Source: a bacterium
Lineage (GTDB): Bacteria > Myxococcota_A > Bradymonadia > Bradymonadales > Bradymonadaceae
Direction of reading: 5' to 3'
Length of the DNA stretch: 64,000 nt
Assembly: GCA_030427705.1 (NCBI GenBank)
Contig: JAUIBR010000017.1
Span: 1-64,000, forward strand
The notes beneath the pieces were generated by a model, which was given only the letters and a program-made list of their open reading frames with translations, was not told the DNA's origin and made no database searches. Shown piece after piece: positions 24,791 to 32,706 of this stretch; the stretch's first letter is position 1, and every line of letters begins with the position of its first letter. The position numbers and the translations under genes were made by a program.

Positions 24791-24904
24791 GTTCACCTCC
24801 AAAAAATGGGTGGGATCTTACGGATGAGCTTCAAGCTTAGCAGCCCCCCCCCTAGAAATTCAGGGGATTTATACGAATCTTAACTTGAGCCTGTGGTGCA
24901 GGCC

Positions 24905-25031
24905 CACGTGGAATGAAACTCTGCGAAGCAGAAGAAAACTGCGAGTGAAACGAGCAAGAAAACTGCGAGCGAAAGCGAGCAAGATTACTGGCCGAAGGCC
25001 AAGAAAACTGCGAGCGAAAGCGAGCAAGTTA
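24905..25031. repeat. Linker-hairpin array (class L1), clearest example
   Basis: Units read CTGC-gaa-GCAG, GCGAG-tgaaa-CGAGC, GCGAGC-gaaa-GCGAGC, GGCC-gaa-GGCC and GCGAGC-gaaa-GCGAGC, with linkers AAGAAAACT, AAGAAAACT, AAGATTACT, AAGAAAACT and AAGTTAAG. Linker length is constant at 9 nt while the cores change. The last linker supplies the stop codon of the minus-strand gene at 25029. Confidence 0.9.
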
Positions 25032-25394
25032 AGAGATTAAGTCGATAAAGGTCTCGCCGTCGACCAAATCGGCGGGGACATCAAATCCTGTGGCCTCTTC
25101 GACCACGTCCTCGACGGCGTCCAAGAGATTGTCGGCGGCACCAACTAGGTTGCCGGATGCTCCATCGACCATCGTGCCTACGATATCGCCGACGATGTCT
25201 GGGAATCCGAGTCCATCCATGAAGTTGTTGATGAATCCACCGAACGAGCCGCTGATGAGCTGGTCGATGCCGAACGTCTCGAAGACGTCGTCCAAACCAA
25301 TCGCGGATGCGACTGTGCCCAGAATGCCGTCGCTGCCTGCGACTGCGTCTACGACCGATGATACTGCGTCTCCAATTGCGTTAAAAAGTCCCAT
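25029..25394 (-). CDS. Small Gly/Asp/Val-rich helical protein
   Basis: A 121-aa acidic protein without a signal peptide. It consists of amphipathic or hydrophobic stretches broken by Gly and Asp (LFNAIGDAVSSVVDAVAG, then ILGTVASAIG, FGGFINNFMDGLGFP, VGDIVGTMVDGASG). No Cys, few basic residues. GGAGGATCAC before the ATG at 25394 fixes the start. The pattern recalls membrane-active or self-assembling small proteins, but no family was recognised. It is flanked by a hairpin array and by a TTCTTGG-type repeat and stands alone as a transcription unit. Confidence 0.6.
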   Translation of the reverse strand: MGLFNAIGDAVSSVVDAVAGSDGILGTVASAIGLDDVFETFGIDQLISGSFGGFINNFMDGLGFPDIVGDIVGTMVDGASGNLVGAADNLLDAVEDVVEEATGFDVPADLVDGETFIDLIS

Positions 25395-25454
25395 GTGATC
25401 CTCCAGGGCTGGGTATGTGTTCGATACCGTTATCGAACGCATTCCCGGATCGTT

Positions 25455-25500
25455 GCGAAATTAGTTCTTGGTTCTTGGTTTTTAGTTCTTGGTTCTTGCG
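25455..25500. repeat. TTCTTGGTTCTTGG low-complexity repeat
   Basis: Four to five copies of a TTAGTTCTTGG-like heptamer/octamer. It is the reverse complement of the tracts at 18877-18901 and 18995-19036. Located directly upstream of the promoter of the next gene. Confidence 0.8.
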
Positions 25501-25513
25501 TGGCTCGGCGAGT

Positions 25514-25519
25514 TATACT
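25514..25519 (+). promoter_or_regulatory. Candidate -10 (TATACT) of a leaderless promoter
   Basis: TATACT ends 8 nt before the ATG at 25528, with no Shine-Dalgarno sequence in between (GGCTGGCG). TTCTTG from the upstream repeat, 15 bp away, is a weak -35 candidate. Confidence 0.4.
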
Positions 25520-25527
25520 GGCTGGCG

Positions 25528-26157
25528 ATGAAGATTTTTCCTGCCGAACAGATGGGGTATTTCGACGCGATTCAGGCGTATTTCCTTGAATTGACGGGAC
25601 GCGGCGCTGTTTTGAGCGGGCGAGATGTTCGACTTTTGGTGGACTGGCGAGACCGCGGTGCAGACGTCGCTCAAATCTGCAAGGGGCTGGAGCAGGCAGT
25701 TCGAGAGCTTCATCAGCCTCCACGGGATATCTTCGCGTGCCGCTACTATGTTGAAGATGAAGTCCCGAAACCCGCGGCCATACCAAAGGCTGAACCCGTG
25801 GTCATCACCGATGACGACGACCTCAAAACTGAGACGTTGAGTCGAATAGAGGCTGCAGGAAAGAAAGCTGATCGTGAAGCGTTCAAAGAGGCGTATCGTG
25901 ATTGCTGGCGGCGGGTCAGCGAGCTTAACGCAGCGGAAGACATCATTCCGGAGCTGCTGGATATCGAGGACCTACTGTTGGATGCCTATTGGGCTGGGTT
26001 GAAACTCGCTGAACAACGCAAGGTTTTGGAGCAAATCCAAACAGAGATTGAGAGTTTCCGTTCTATGTCGGACGCAGCACGTGCCCAACACGAGTTGGCG
26101 CGGCGGCGAAAACTTCTGCAAGAGCACTACGAGTTACTTCCCTTGCTCGACCTATGA
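25528..26157 (+). CDS. Unknown cytoplasmic helical protein
   Basis: About 209 aa, no signal peptide. The first 75 residues form a compact alpha-helical domain (YFDAIQAYFLELTGRGAVLS, then DVRLLVDWRDRGADVAQICK), reminiscent of small DnaD-like or replication-adaptor helical domains, but this is not secure. Then a Pro-rich linker (EVPKPAAIPKAEPVV) and a long Glu/Arg/Leu helical part that ends in a likely coiled coil. ATG at 25528 is chosen because the 13 preceding codons lie in promoter and repeat sequence. The next small gene overlaps as ATGA. Confidence 0.6.
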   Translation: MKIFPAEQMGYFDAIQAYFLELTGRGAVLSGRDVRLLVDWRDRGADVAQICKGLEQAVRELHQPPRDIFACRYYVEDEVPKPAAIPKAEPVVITDDDDLKTETLSRIEAAGKKADREAFKEAYRDCWRRVSELNAAEDIIPELLDIEDLLLDAYWAGLKLAEQRKVLEQIQTEIESFRSMSDAARAQHELARRRKLLQEHYELLPLLDL

Positions 26158-26405
26158 CTCACTCAGAAAGGCTCAACTTGGATGAAGAGCATGAGCCAGA
26201 GCTCATAGAGCTCGTTGCCTGGTTGGAACACCAACGACTGCAATCTCAACATGGCTACCCCAAAGACACCCCAGCTCCGCCGCAAATCGACTGGTCGAAT
26301 CTAGATTTCCTACAACTCGCCCACGCAACCGCTGTGGACCTCGAACTTAGCCCCAAAATCGTTGCCGAGCTAAAAGCGCGCTGTTCCGCCCAGCAAGAAG
26401 ACTAG
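26154..26405 (+). CDS. Small unknown protein coupled to the preceding gene
   Basis: An 83-aa acidic protein (HEPELIELVAWLEHQRLQSQ ... SPKIVAELKARC) whose ATG overlaps the upstream stop (ATGA). No motif recognised. Overlap, similar codon style and helical composition suggest that it works with the 209-aa protein. A hairpin array begins at its stop codon. Confidence 0.55.
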   Translation: MTHSERLNLDEEHEPELIELVAWLEHQRLQSQHGYPKDTPAPPQIDWSNLDFLQLAHATAVDLELSPKIVAELKARCSAQQED

Positions 26406-26503
26406 CGAGCCCTGCGAGCTAAGCGAACTTGCCGAAGGCAAAAGATAACGCGTCGACGGCGCAAGATAACTCGCCGAAGGCGAAGACAACGCGAGCGCAG
26501 TGA
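26403..26503. repeat. Linker-hairpin array (class L1)
   Basis: Cores GCGAG-ccct-GCGAGC-like, TTGCC-gaa-GGCAA, CGCG-tcgac-GGCGC-like, CGCC-gaa-GGCG and CGAGCGCAGTGAGC are joined by TAAGCGAAC, AAGATAACG, AAGATAACT and AAGACAACG. Begins with the TAG stop codon of the small gene and ends about 35 bp before the promoter of the giant kinase. Confidence 0.85.
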
Positions 26504-26539
26504 GCCGAATCAACGATAGCAGGTTAGTTTGCAACAGGT

Positions 26540-26545
26540 TACAAT
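26540..26545 (+). promoter_or_regulatory. Candidate -10 (TACAAT) of a leaderless promoter
   Basis: TACAAT is followed by exactly six bases (CTCTGT) and the GTG start of the giant kinase. No Shine-Dalgarno is possible in that space. No good -35 was seen. Confidence 0.45.
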
Positions 26546-26551
26546 CTCTGT

Positions 26552-29500
26552 GTGACCACCCCCAGCACCAACATCGGTCCCTTCACCGTCTACGAGCGTA
26601 TCGGTCGTGGCGGCATGGGCGAAGTGTTCCGTGGCGTACACCGCGCTCAAGGCGTGCCCGTCGCGTTGAAGGTCGTGACCGCTCAGCGGGCGCAGAACGA
26701 CAAGTATATCCGTGCGTTTCGCCACGAGGTCCACTCGATGGCTCGGTTGGATCATCCCGGCGTCGTGATGGTCTTTGATGTTGGCGAAGTACCCGAGGCT
26801 GGCGAAGAGCTCGGGTTGTTGCCAGGCAGTCCATTCGTGGCGATGGAGCTTGCGACCCACGGCACGATCGACCGCATACGCAAAGGGCTTCATTGGCGCC
26901 GTCTACGCTCGTCACTCTACGCAATTTTGGACGCACTGGCCCACGCGCATGCTCGAGGGGTGATCCACCGTGACCTGAAGCCCGGAAACGTGCTGATCAC
27001 GGCCGGTGGCTCGCAAAACCCGATTCTCAAACTCGCGGATTTCGGACTCGCCCACGCCATGGACCTGCAGCTTGGCGAAGGAGAGTTGGGCAAGAAGATT
27101 GCGGGTACCCCACGATATATGGCGCCGGAGCAGATTGAGGGAAAGTGGCGCGATCAAGGACCTTGGACTGACCTCTACGCGTTGGGATGCCTGGTCTACC
27201 GGCTAATCAACGGCGAGCCACCGTATTCGGGCGACATAGAGGAGATCTTGGCAGGCCATCTATTCGAAGAACCGCCGCCTCTAAGGGCGAAGTTTGAACT
27301 GCCGACTGAGTTTGAAGGTTGGCTGCATACGATGATGGCAAAACGCGTTTCGGACCGCTACCAGTGGGCGGCAGACGCGGCATATGCGCTGACGAAGATG
27401 AAGCTTCCGTCCGCGGTTTCTGGCGAATTCGAGATGGATGGTTTCGGCGCAGGCTTGGAAGAAATCACCAATGAAGAGTGGAGTCAGCCCGGATTTGAGC
27501 CCACACACACCACGGGTGGATCGGGCGTCGAAGAGACGTTCCGCAAAGTGTCCGGATTCTCGGCAACACTCGTCGACTTACCGAACCTGAAACACGCCGA
27601 TTACGACCCAGAGCGTTCGATCGCGACTTCTCCGAAACTCGCAGCACCGCTGCCCGACACGTGGCGACGGCCAACCCGCGGCCGGTCGATGCAGCTGATT
27701 GGTGCAGGGTTGGGCCTATATGGTGTGCGTAACATCCCGCTTGTCGACCGCAACGCTGAGCGAAACGCGATCTGGCAGGCGATTCATGACGTTCACGCAG
27801 ACGGAAAGACGCGCGCGGTCATGCTGCGAGGCGCAGCAGGGACTGGGAAAAGCCGGCTCGCTGAATGGATGTCGGAGCGCTGCTACGAGACTGGCGCTGC
27901 GTACGTCTTAAAAGCGGTGCACGGTCGCACGCAGGGCCCTAACGATGGTCTTCCGCGCATGATTGGACAACAACTCCGCACACACGGACTCGATCGTGAC
28001 CAGGCACACGAGCGAATCAAGAAGCTCTACTTTGATAGTGGTCCAGTGGATGGTCCGGAACTCTTTGATTGTCGTGTGCTGTCGGAGATGTGCGTGCCGG
28101 CAAGCGATGAAGACGACCAGATTCGCTTTCTGAACCCAACCGAACGTTTCACCGTCATGCGGCGTTTCCTGACGCGGCTCAGTAAGCAAAGACCGCTGGT
28201 CATCTGGCTGGACGATGCACAGTGGAGCGTTGAGTCGCTGGAGTTTGCGAACTTCCTGCTTCAACAAAGCGAAGACCTACCGGCGCTACTGCTCATCACG
28301 ATTCGTGAAGAAGCCGTCGCGGATGACTCCCTTGAATCACGTCTTCTGGACAAGCTTGATGCGCATGAGCGCGGCCAATCCCTCCGGATTCAGGTCTTGG
28401 AGACGGACGACCATGTGGAGCTCGTCGAAGAGCTTCTATCTCTGGAAGCGACGTTGGCAGCTGAAGTTGCGCTTCGCACAGATGGAAACCCGCTCTTCGC
28501 CGTTCAGCTTGTGGGGGACTGGGTACAGCGCGGTGCGCTGGAAGTGTCCGATGATGGCTTTGTGCTTCGTGAAGGCGAGTCAGCGCGAATTCCAAAGTCG
28601 ATCCAACAGGTCTGGCGAGAGCGAATCACGCGGTTGGTCCAGACCTACGATGACCCATCCATGATTCGCCGCGTGCTCGAGGCCGCGGCTGTACTGGGGG
28701 ATGAGGTCGATTCCGTCGAATGGCGCCAACTCTGCGATGCACTCGATTTCGAGATCGAAGCGACGCTCATTGAACATATGATCGAGGGGCGGTTGGCGCT
28801 GCAAACGCAGGTTGGTTGGGCATTTTCGCACGGAATGTTACGCGAAACGTTACTCGCCGAGTTAGGCTCGGGGGCCGAAGCAAAGCGCTATCACAAACTC
28901 GCCGCCGCTACGCTAGACAAGCTCTACCCACGAAACCGCATGGATATTCAGGAACGGATTTCTGTGCATCTGCTCGAGGCCGAGCAGTTCAGCCGTGCTC
29001 TTGGGCCGCTATTGAAAGCCGCGGAATGGCGCAACCAAACCTGTGATTTCGACCTCGCACGACGCCATCTCGAGCTGCATTCGACGACCTTGGACTGTCT
29101 CGCGATCCCGGCGAGTGACGAAAGGTGGGGCAAGAACTGGTTGATTCATATCAGTTCACTCTTGCGACAAGGCATCGTCGACGACGCTGAACCCCTTGTT
29201 TTGCGGGGGAACGAGCTAGCAGAGACGTTCGCATGGGAGTGTTATCCGGACTTTGTGATGCGCCGAGCTTCACTGGCTCGAAAGCGCGGCGATACCGAGA
29301 ACGCACATACGTACTACTCGAAGGGGGTAGAGCTTTTTGACACCGACGAAGGCAAAGGCCGCTGTTTGTATGGTGTGGCGGAAACGTACTTATACCGCGG
29401 CAAGGTTGAACAGAGCCTCGTCGAGTTCCGGCGCGCACACAGCTATCTACAGCCCGAAAACGAGGGCTACGCGTTGGTCTTGATCGGACTCGCCAGCGCG

Positions 29501-30100
29501 TTGATGCGCACCGAAGATTGGGACGAAGCACGCCCGCTGCTCTTGGAATCTGTCGAACGTTTCCAGGACATCGGAAACCGCAACGGCGCGGCCACTGCCC
29601 TGAATAGTCTTGGCGAGTTGGAGCGGCTGAAAGGCGACTACGCAGCGGCAGCCGATGCGTATCTTAGAGCCCGCGAAATTTTGGTCGCCATTGGTTCACG
29701 TGGCGCGATTATCCCGACCATGAACCTGGGTCTCGTGAACATCCAAAGGGAGCATTGGGGCGAAGCCCGGTCGCTATTGGAGTCGGGACTGCGCACGTTG
29801 ATCGCAACGGGCGAGCGGTCACATTTAGGTTTGGTGTACGTGACACTGCTCCCATGTGTCGCTGCTGATCACGACTGGACCGCATGGGACGGCTACTTCA
29901 GCCATGCCGTCGAGATCCTCGAAGAGAGCGAATGGGTAGACCGGGATATCGCCTTCCACGCCCAACTTGGCGGAGAAATGGCGATGAAGAACGGCGACCC
30001 GAACCGCGCGCGAGCCGCATTAGAGCTCGCCCTGGCCCAATGGGAGACACTGGGCGTAGAGGACAAAGTCGAAGAAGTTTCCGGGATCTTGGAGAGCTAG
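26552..30100 (+). CDS. Ser/Thr kinase - AAA ATPase - TPR signalling protein
   Basis: A 1182-aa soluble protein. Kinase domain at residues about 8-290 (GRGGMGEVFRG, VALKVV, GVIHRDLKPGNVLI, LADFGLA, GTPRYMAPEQI). A linker, then an AAA_16-type NTPase: RNAERNAIWQAI, Walker A GAAGTGKSRLAEW near residue 430, Walker B VIWLDDAQWS near 550, and a winged-helix-like part to about 780. The last 400 residues are TPR repeats (TALNSLGELERLKGDYAAAA, then TMNLGLVNIQREHWGEARSL). This architecture is common in myxobacteria, where the ATPase/TPR part senses or assembles. No membrane helix. GTG start with a -10 box 6 nt upstream. Confidence 0.9.
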   Translation: MTTPSTNIGPFTVYERIGRGGMGEVFRGVHRAQGVPVALKVVTAQRAQNDKYIRAFRHEVHSMARLDHPGVVMVFDVGEVPEAGEELGLLPGSPFVAMELATHGTIDRIRKGLHWRRLRSSLYAILDALAHAHARGVIHRDLKPGNVLITAGGSQNPILKLADFGLAHAMDLQLGEGELGKKIAGTPRYMAPEQIEGKWRDQGPWTDLYALGCLVYRLINGEPPYSGDIEEILAGHLFEEPPPLRAKFELPTEFEGWLHTMMAKRVSDRYQWAADAAYALTKMKLPSAVSGEFEMDGFGAGLEEITNEEWSQPGFEPTHTTGGSGVEETFRKVSGFSATLVDLPNLKHADYDPERSIATSPKLAAPLPDTWRRPTRGRSMQLIGAGLGLYGVRNIPLVDRNAERNAIWQAIHDVHADGKTRAVMLRGAAGTGKSRLAEWMSERCYETGAAYVLKAVHGRTQGPNDGLPRMIGQQLRTHGLDRDQAHERIKKLYFDSGPVDGPELFDCRVLSEMCVPASDEDDQIRFLNPTERFTVMRRFLTRLSKQRPLVIWLDDAQWSVESLEFANFLLQQSEDLPALLLITIREEAVADDSLESRLLDKLDAHERGQSLRIQVLETDDHVELVEELLSLEATLAAEVALRTDGNPLFAVQLVGDWVQRGALEVSDDGFVLREGESARIPKSIQQVWRERITRLVQTYDDPSMIRRVLEAAAVLGDEVDSVEWRQLCDALDFEIEATLIEHMIEGRLALQTQVGWAFSHGMLRETLLAELGSGAEAKRYHKLAAATLDKLYPRNRMDIQERISVHLLEAEQFSRALGPLLKAAEWRNQTCDFDLARRHLELHSTTLDCLAIPASDERWGKNWLIHISSLLRQGIVDDAEPLVLRGNELAETFAWECYPDFVMRRASLARKRGDTENAHTYYSKGVELFDTDEGKGRCLYGVAETYLYRGKVEQSLVEFRRAHSYLQPENEGYALVLIGLASALMRTEDWDEARPLLLESVERFQDIGNRNGAATALNSLGELERLKGDYAAAADAYLRAREILVAIGSRGAIIPTMNLGLVNIQREHWGEARSLLESGLRTLIATGERSHLGLVYVTLLPCVAADHDWTAWDGYFSHAVEILEESEWVDRDIAFHAQLGGEMAMKNGDPNRARAALELALAQWETLGVEDKVEEVSGILES

Positions 30101-30106
30101 CGACCA

Positions 30107-30435
30107 GCGTTCAGCTATCAGCTTCCAGCATTCAGCTTCGGCTGGGCGAATCGGAGCGAATGGGCAGCAACGCAAATCCACAGACAGCACAGACGGTTCA
30201 CAGAATCACACAGAAATTCCTCTTTGCGACGGCATTTGATACCTCACAACTCTAGAATTGTGACTTGGCTGATGCCCTCTCAAAAAAGTCTGTGCACGTC
30301 TGTGTATCGTCTGCGCCATCTGTGGATACCGCTCCAAATCTGGTTGTCATTTGGCTGTTAGAAACTTGCCCACCAGTCCTAGTTCTCCCGGCCTAAGCTG
30401 AAAGCTGGATGCTGGAAGCTGGAAGCTGGAAGCTG
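30107..30435. repeat. Long palindromic element, copy 2 (MITE-like)
   Basis: Second copy of the element at 18566-18874, in the same orientation and clearly diverged (different spacer bases but the same arms). The centre CACAACTCTAGAATTGTG is identical at 30245-30262. The ends CAGCTTCCAGCATTCAGCTT and AGCTGAAAGCTGGATGCTGG are mutual inverted repeats, followed by extra GGAAGCT copies. It fills most of the 468-bp gap before the SPFH gene. Confidence 0.8.
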
Positions 30436-30506
30436 TCAACGAAGCAAGCGAGCCGTTCAGCGAGCACAGCACAGCGAGCCGTTCAGCGAGCGCAGCGAGC
30501 CCCCCC
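30436..30506. repeat. GCGAGCCGTTCA repeat
   Basis: Several copies of AGCGAGC and CAGCGAGC with CCGTTCAG between them, a short direct-repeat tract between the palindromic element and the promoter of the SPFH gene, ending in a run of C. Confidence 0.6.
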
Positions 30507-30563
30507 TTAGTGTTAATTTGACATCTATATACTTCGTGTTATTTTGACACTAACACTAGGAGG
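30507..30563 (+). promoter_or_regulatory. Promoter with inverted and direct repeats before the SPFH gene
   Basis: TTGACA (30518-30523), 16-bp spacer and TATTTT (30540-30545) form a sigma70-like promoter. Two 12-mers GTTA[A/T]TTTGACA at 30512-30523 and 30538-30549 are 26 bp apart, and TAGTGTTA (30508-30515) is the inverse of TAACACTA (30551-30558). Such symmetry suggests an operator. AGGAGG at 30558-30563 is the ribosome site of the following ATG. Confidence 0.55.
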
Positions 30564-30568
30564 CAGTC

Positions 30569-31591
30569 ATGGCTGAGCTAAAGAAACTATTCGGATTTAG
30601 ACATTTGAGGACGGAGTCAGCGTCGTTCGTGATGCGGTATCGCTCAGGGAAGTTGGTGACGAAGGGGCGCGGCTTGTCGTTCTGGTTCTGGCCGCTGTCG
30701 ACGGCAGTGTCGCTGGTACCGATGGATGACCGTGAATTGACGTTCCTATTCCACGGGCGCTCCAGCGACTTCCAGGACGTGTCTGTTCAAGGTGTCATTA
30801 CCTATCGCGTCATCGATCCGGTCACGGTCTCACAACGTATCGACTTCGGTATCAACTTGAACTCTGGACGCTACAACGCGGACCCGCTCGAGAAGGTCTC
30901 ACTGCCATTGACCCAGCTCGCGGAGCAGCTGACCTGGGACTACGTAGCGAAACATGAATTGGTCGAGGTTCTGCAGCAAGGTGTTGAGGCGACTCGTCAT
31001 CGAATCGGTGAGGGGCTGCGCAAGGACACGTCAATCACCGGCTTGGGCCTTGAGGTCGTATCCGTGCGGGTGAGCGCGGTCCAGCCGTCGGCCGAGCTAG
31101 AGCGTGCGTTGCAGACGCCGGCTCTAGAAGCCATGCAAGAACAAGCCGATGAGGCGACGTTCAAGCGACGCGCAATGGCGGTCGAGAAGGAACGTGCGAT
31201 CGAGGAAAACGAGCTGCAGACCAAGCTAGAGCTTGCTCGGCGCGAAGAGCAGCTCATCGAACAGCGTGGCCTAAACGGTCGTAAACAAGCGCATGAATCG
31301 GTCGAAGCGCGACGGATTCAAACCGAAGGCGGCGCGGAAGCTCGCAAGATTGAGGCGCGTGGTGACGCAGAAGCCATTCGATTGGTCGAAGCTGCCCAGG
31401 TCGCGGCCGAACGGGAGCGCATGGAGATTTACGAGGCCATGCCTTCGCGCGTGATGTTTGGTTTGGCTGCGCGTGAGCTGGCCTCAAAGCTTGAGCGCAT
31501 CGACCACCTGAACATCTCGCCGGAGCTGCTCGGACCGCTCTTCACGGAGTTGGTGGAGGCTGGAACCAAGTACTTGAAGGACGAGCCTTAA
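30569..31591 (+). CDS. SPFH/Band 7 domain protein
   Basis: A 340-aa prohibitin/flotillin-like protein. The SPFH domain covers residues about 15-200 (GLSFWFWPLSTAVSLVPMDD, DVSVQGVITYRVIDP, LGLEVVSVRVSAVQPSAEL), followed by a long charged coiled coil (EKERAIEENELQTKLELARR) typical of oligomerising ring formers. No clear N-terminal transmembrane helix, so membrane contact may be through hydrophobic residues 36-46. Perfect AGGAGG ribosome site and a well-formed promoter. It is followed 12 bp later by a NAD-kinase-like gene, so the two form an operon. Confidence 0.85.
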   Translation: MAELKKLFGFRHLRTESASFVMRYRSGKLVTKGRGLSFWFWPLSTAVSLVPMDDRELTFLFHGRSSDFQDVSVQGVITYRVIDPVTVSQRIDFGINLNSGRYNADPLEKVSLPLTQLAEQLTWDYVAKHELVEVLQQGVEATRHRIGEGLRKDTSITGLGLEVVSVRVSAVQPSAELERALQTPALEAMQEQADEATFKRRAMAVEKERAIEENELQTKLELARREEQLIEQRGLNGRKQAHESVEARRIQTEGGAEARKIEARGDAEAIRLVEAAQVAAERERMEIYEAMPSRVMFGLAARELASKLERIDHLNISPELLGPLFTELVEAGTKYLKDEP

Positions 31592-31603
31592 GTGAGGTGA
31601 GCC

Positions 31604-32515
31604 ATGAATGAGCGAGGGAAAACTCCGCGCGTGGTCACCATCACTCGGCCAACCGAGTACCAACTCCTCTTGGAACGCCATGGAACGGCTGGCCAGGCGA
31701 AGTTCTTTTTGAAGACGCGCAACCAATCGATCGACGTGGTTGTCGCGCGCCATGAGCAGCAGTTGGCGGCGGTCGAAAAGGTGTTGTCGCAAGTGCCGCT
31801 CGATTGGCGGCAAGCCAAGGTAGATCGCGGTGATCTGGACCGATTCCTGTTTGACCCGGACGATATCGTAGTCGCGATTGGCCAGGATGGCTTGGTCGCG
31901 AACGCCGCCAAGTACCTTCCCAATTTGCCCGTCGTCGGGGTCAATCCGGACCCAGAAGAGTACGAGGGAGTGTTGGTCACATTCGCGCCCAAACAAGCCT
32001 GGCAAGCGTTGACACTGGTTGCCGAGGGCATGGCGTCCATCGAGAAACGAACGATGGTCCGTGTGACTGTGGACCGTGGCCATTCACTGCTCGCCCTAAA
32101 CGAGGTCTTCATCGGGCAACAAACCCATCAATCCGCCCGTTATCGCGTGCGGTATGACGGGCGAGAAGAGCGGCAGTCGTCTTCAGGGGTGATTGTAGCC
32201 ACAGGAACAGGAAGCACAGGTTGGGCGCGCTCTATCTGCCGCGAACGCTCCGACGCGCCAAGTCTTCCGACACCTTGCGACCCTTGGCTGCAGTACTTTG
32301 TCCGCGAGGCGTTTCCGAGCGTCTCCACGGGTTGCACGTTGGACGTTGGCGTCGTCGAAGAGGGAGCGCCGCTGACGCTCATTTCGGAAATGGATACGGG
32401 GGTGATTTTTGGCGACGGCATCGAACAAGACTTCATCAAGTTCGGATGGGGAAGTCACGCAGTGATTGAGCCAGCGGCCGAACGTCTTCACCTTGTGAAA
32501 CCAACGTTCAGCTAG
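31604..32515 (+). CDS. NAD-kinase-like protein with altered GGDG motif
   Basis: A 303-aa protein with the ATP-NAD kinase fold. The phosphate-binding GGDG motif reads GQDG (IVVAIGQDGLVANAA near residue 93), NEVFIGQQ corresponds to the NE motif, and SGVIVATGTGSTGW to the conserved TPTGST segment. The catalytic-region Asp is kept but the first Gly pair is altered, so NAD phosphorylation is uncertain; it may bind NAD(H) or another nucleotide. A normal nadK is not visible in this window. Position behind an SPFH gene suggests a membrane-scaffold/nucleotide sensing pair. Confidence 0.75.
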   Translation: MNERGKTPRVVTITRPTEYQLLLERHGTAGQAKFFLKTRNQSIDVVVARHEQQLAAVEKVLSQVPLDWRQAKVDRGDLDRFLFDPDDIVVAIGQDGLVANAAKYLPNLPVVGVNPDPEEYEGVLVTFAPKQAWQALTLVAEGMASIEKRTMVRVTVDRGHSLLALNEVFIGQQTHQSARYRVRYDGREERQSSSGVIVATGTGSTGWARSICRERSDAPSLPTPCDPWLQYFVREAFPSVSTGCTLDVGVVEEGAPLTLISEMDTGVIFGDGIEQDFIKFGWGSHAVIEPAAERLHLVKPTFS

Positions 32516-32706
32516 AATGCGTGGTTGACTACTTCGAAATTGACGGGCATCGCGTATTATCAGTCACGCCCCGGACCCGCAGGATCGAGCGGTGTCTTGC
32601 TGGAAGGACCAAAACAACACTTAATGATGAAGATGGAACTAATCTGTGAAGAGTGACTGTTTTGGTGCCAGATAAGGGTGTATTGTGAATTAGTGCAAGG
32701 AGCAAG

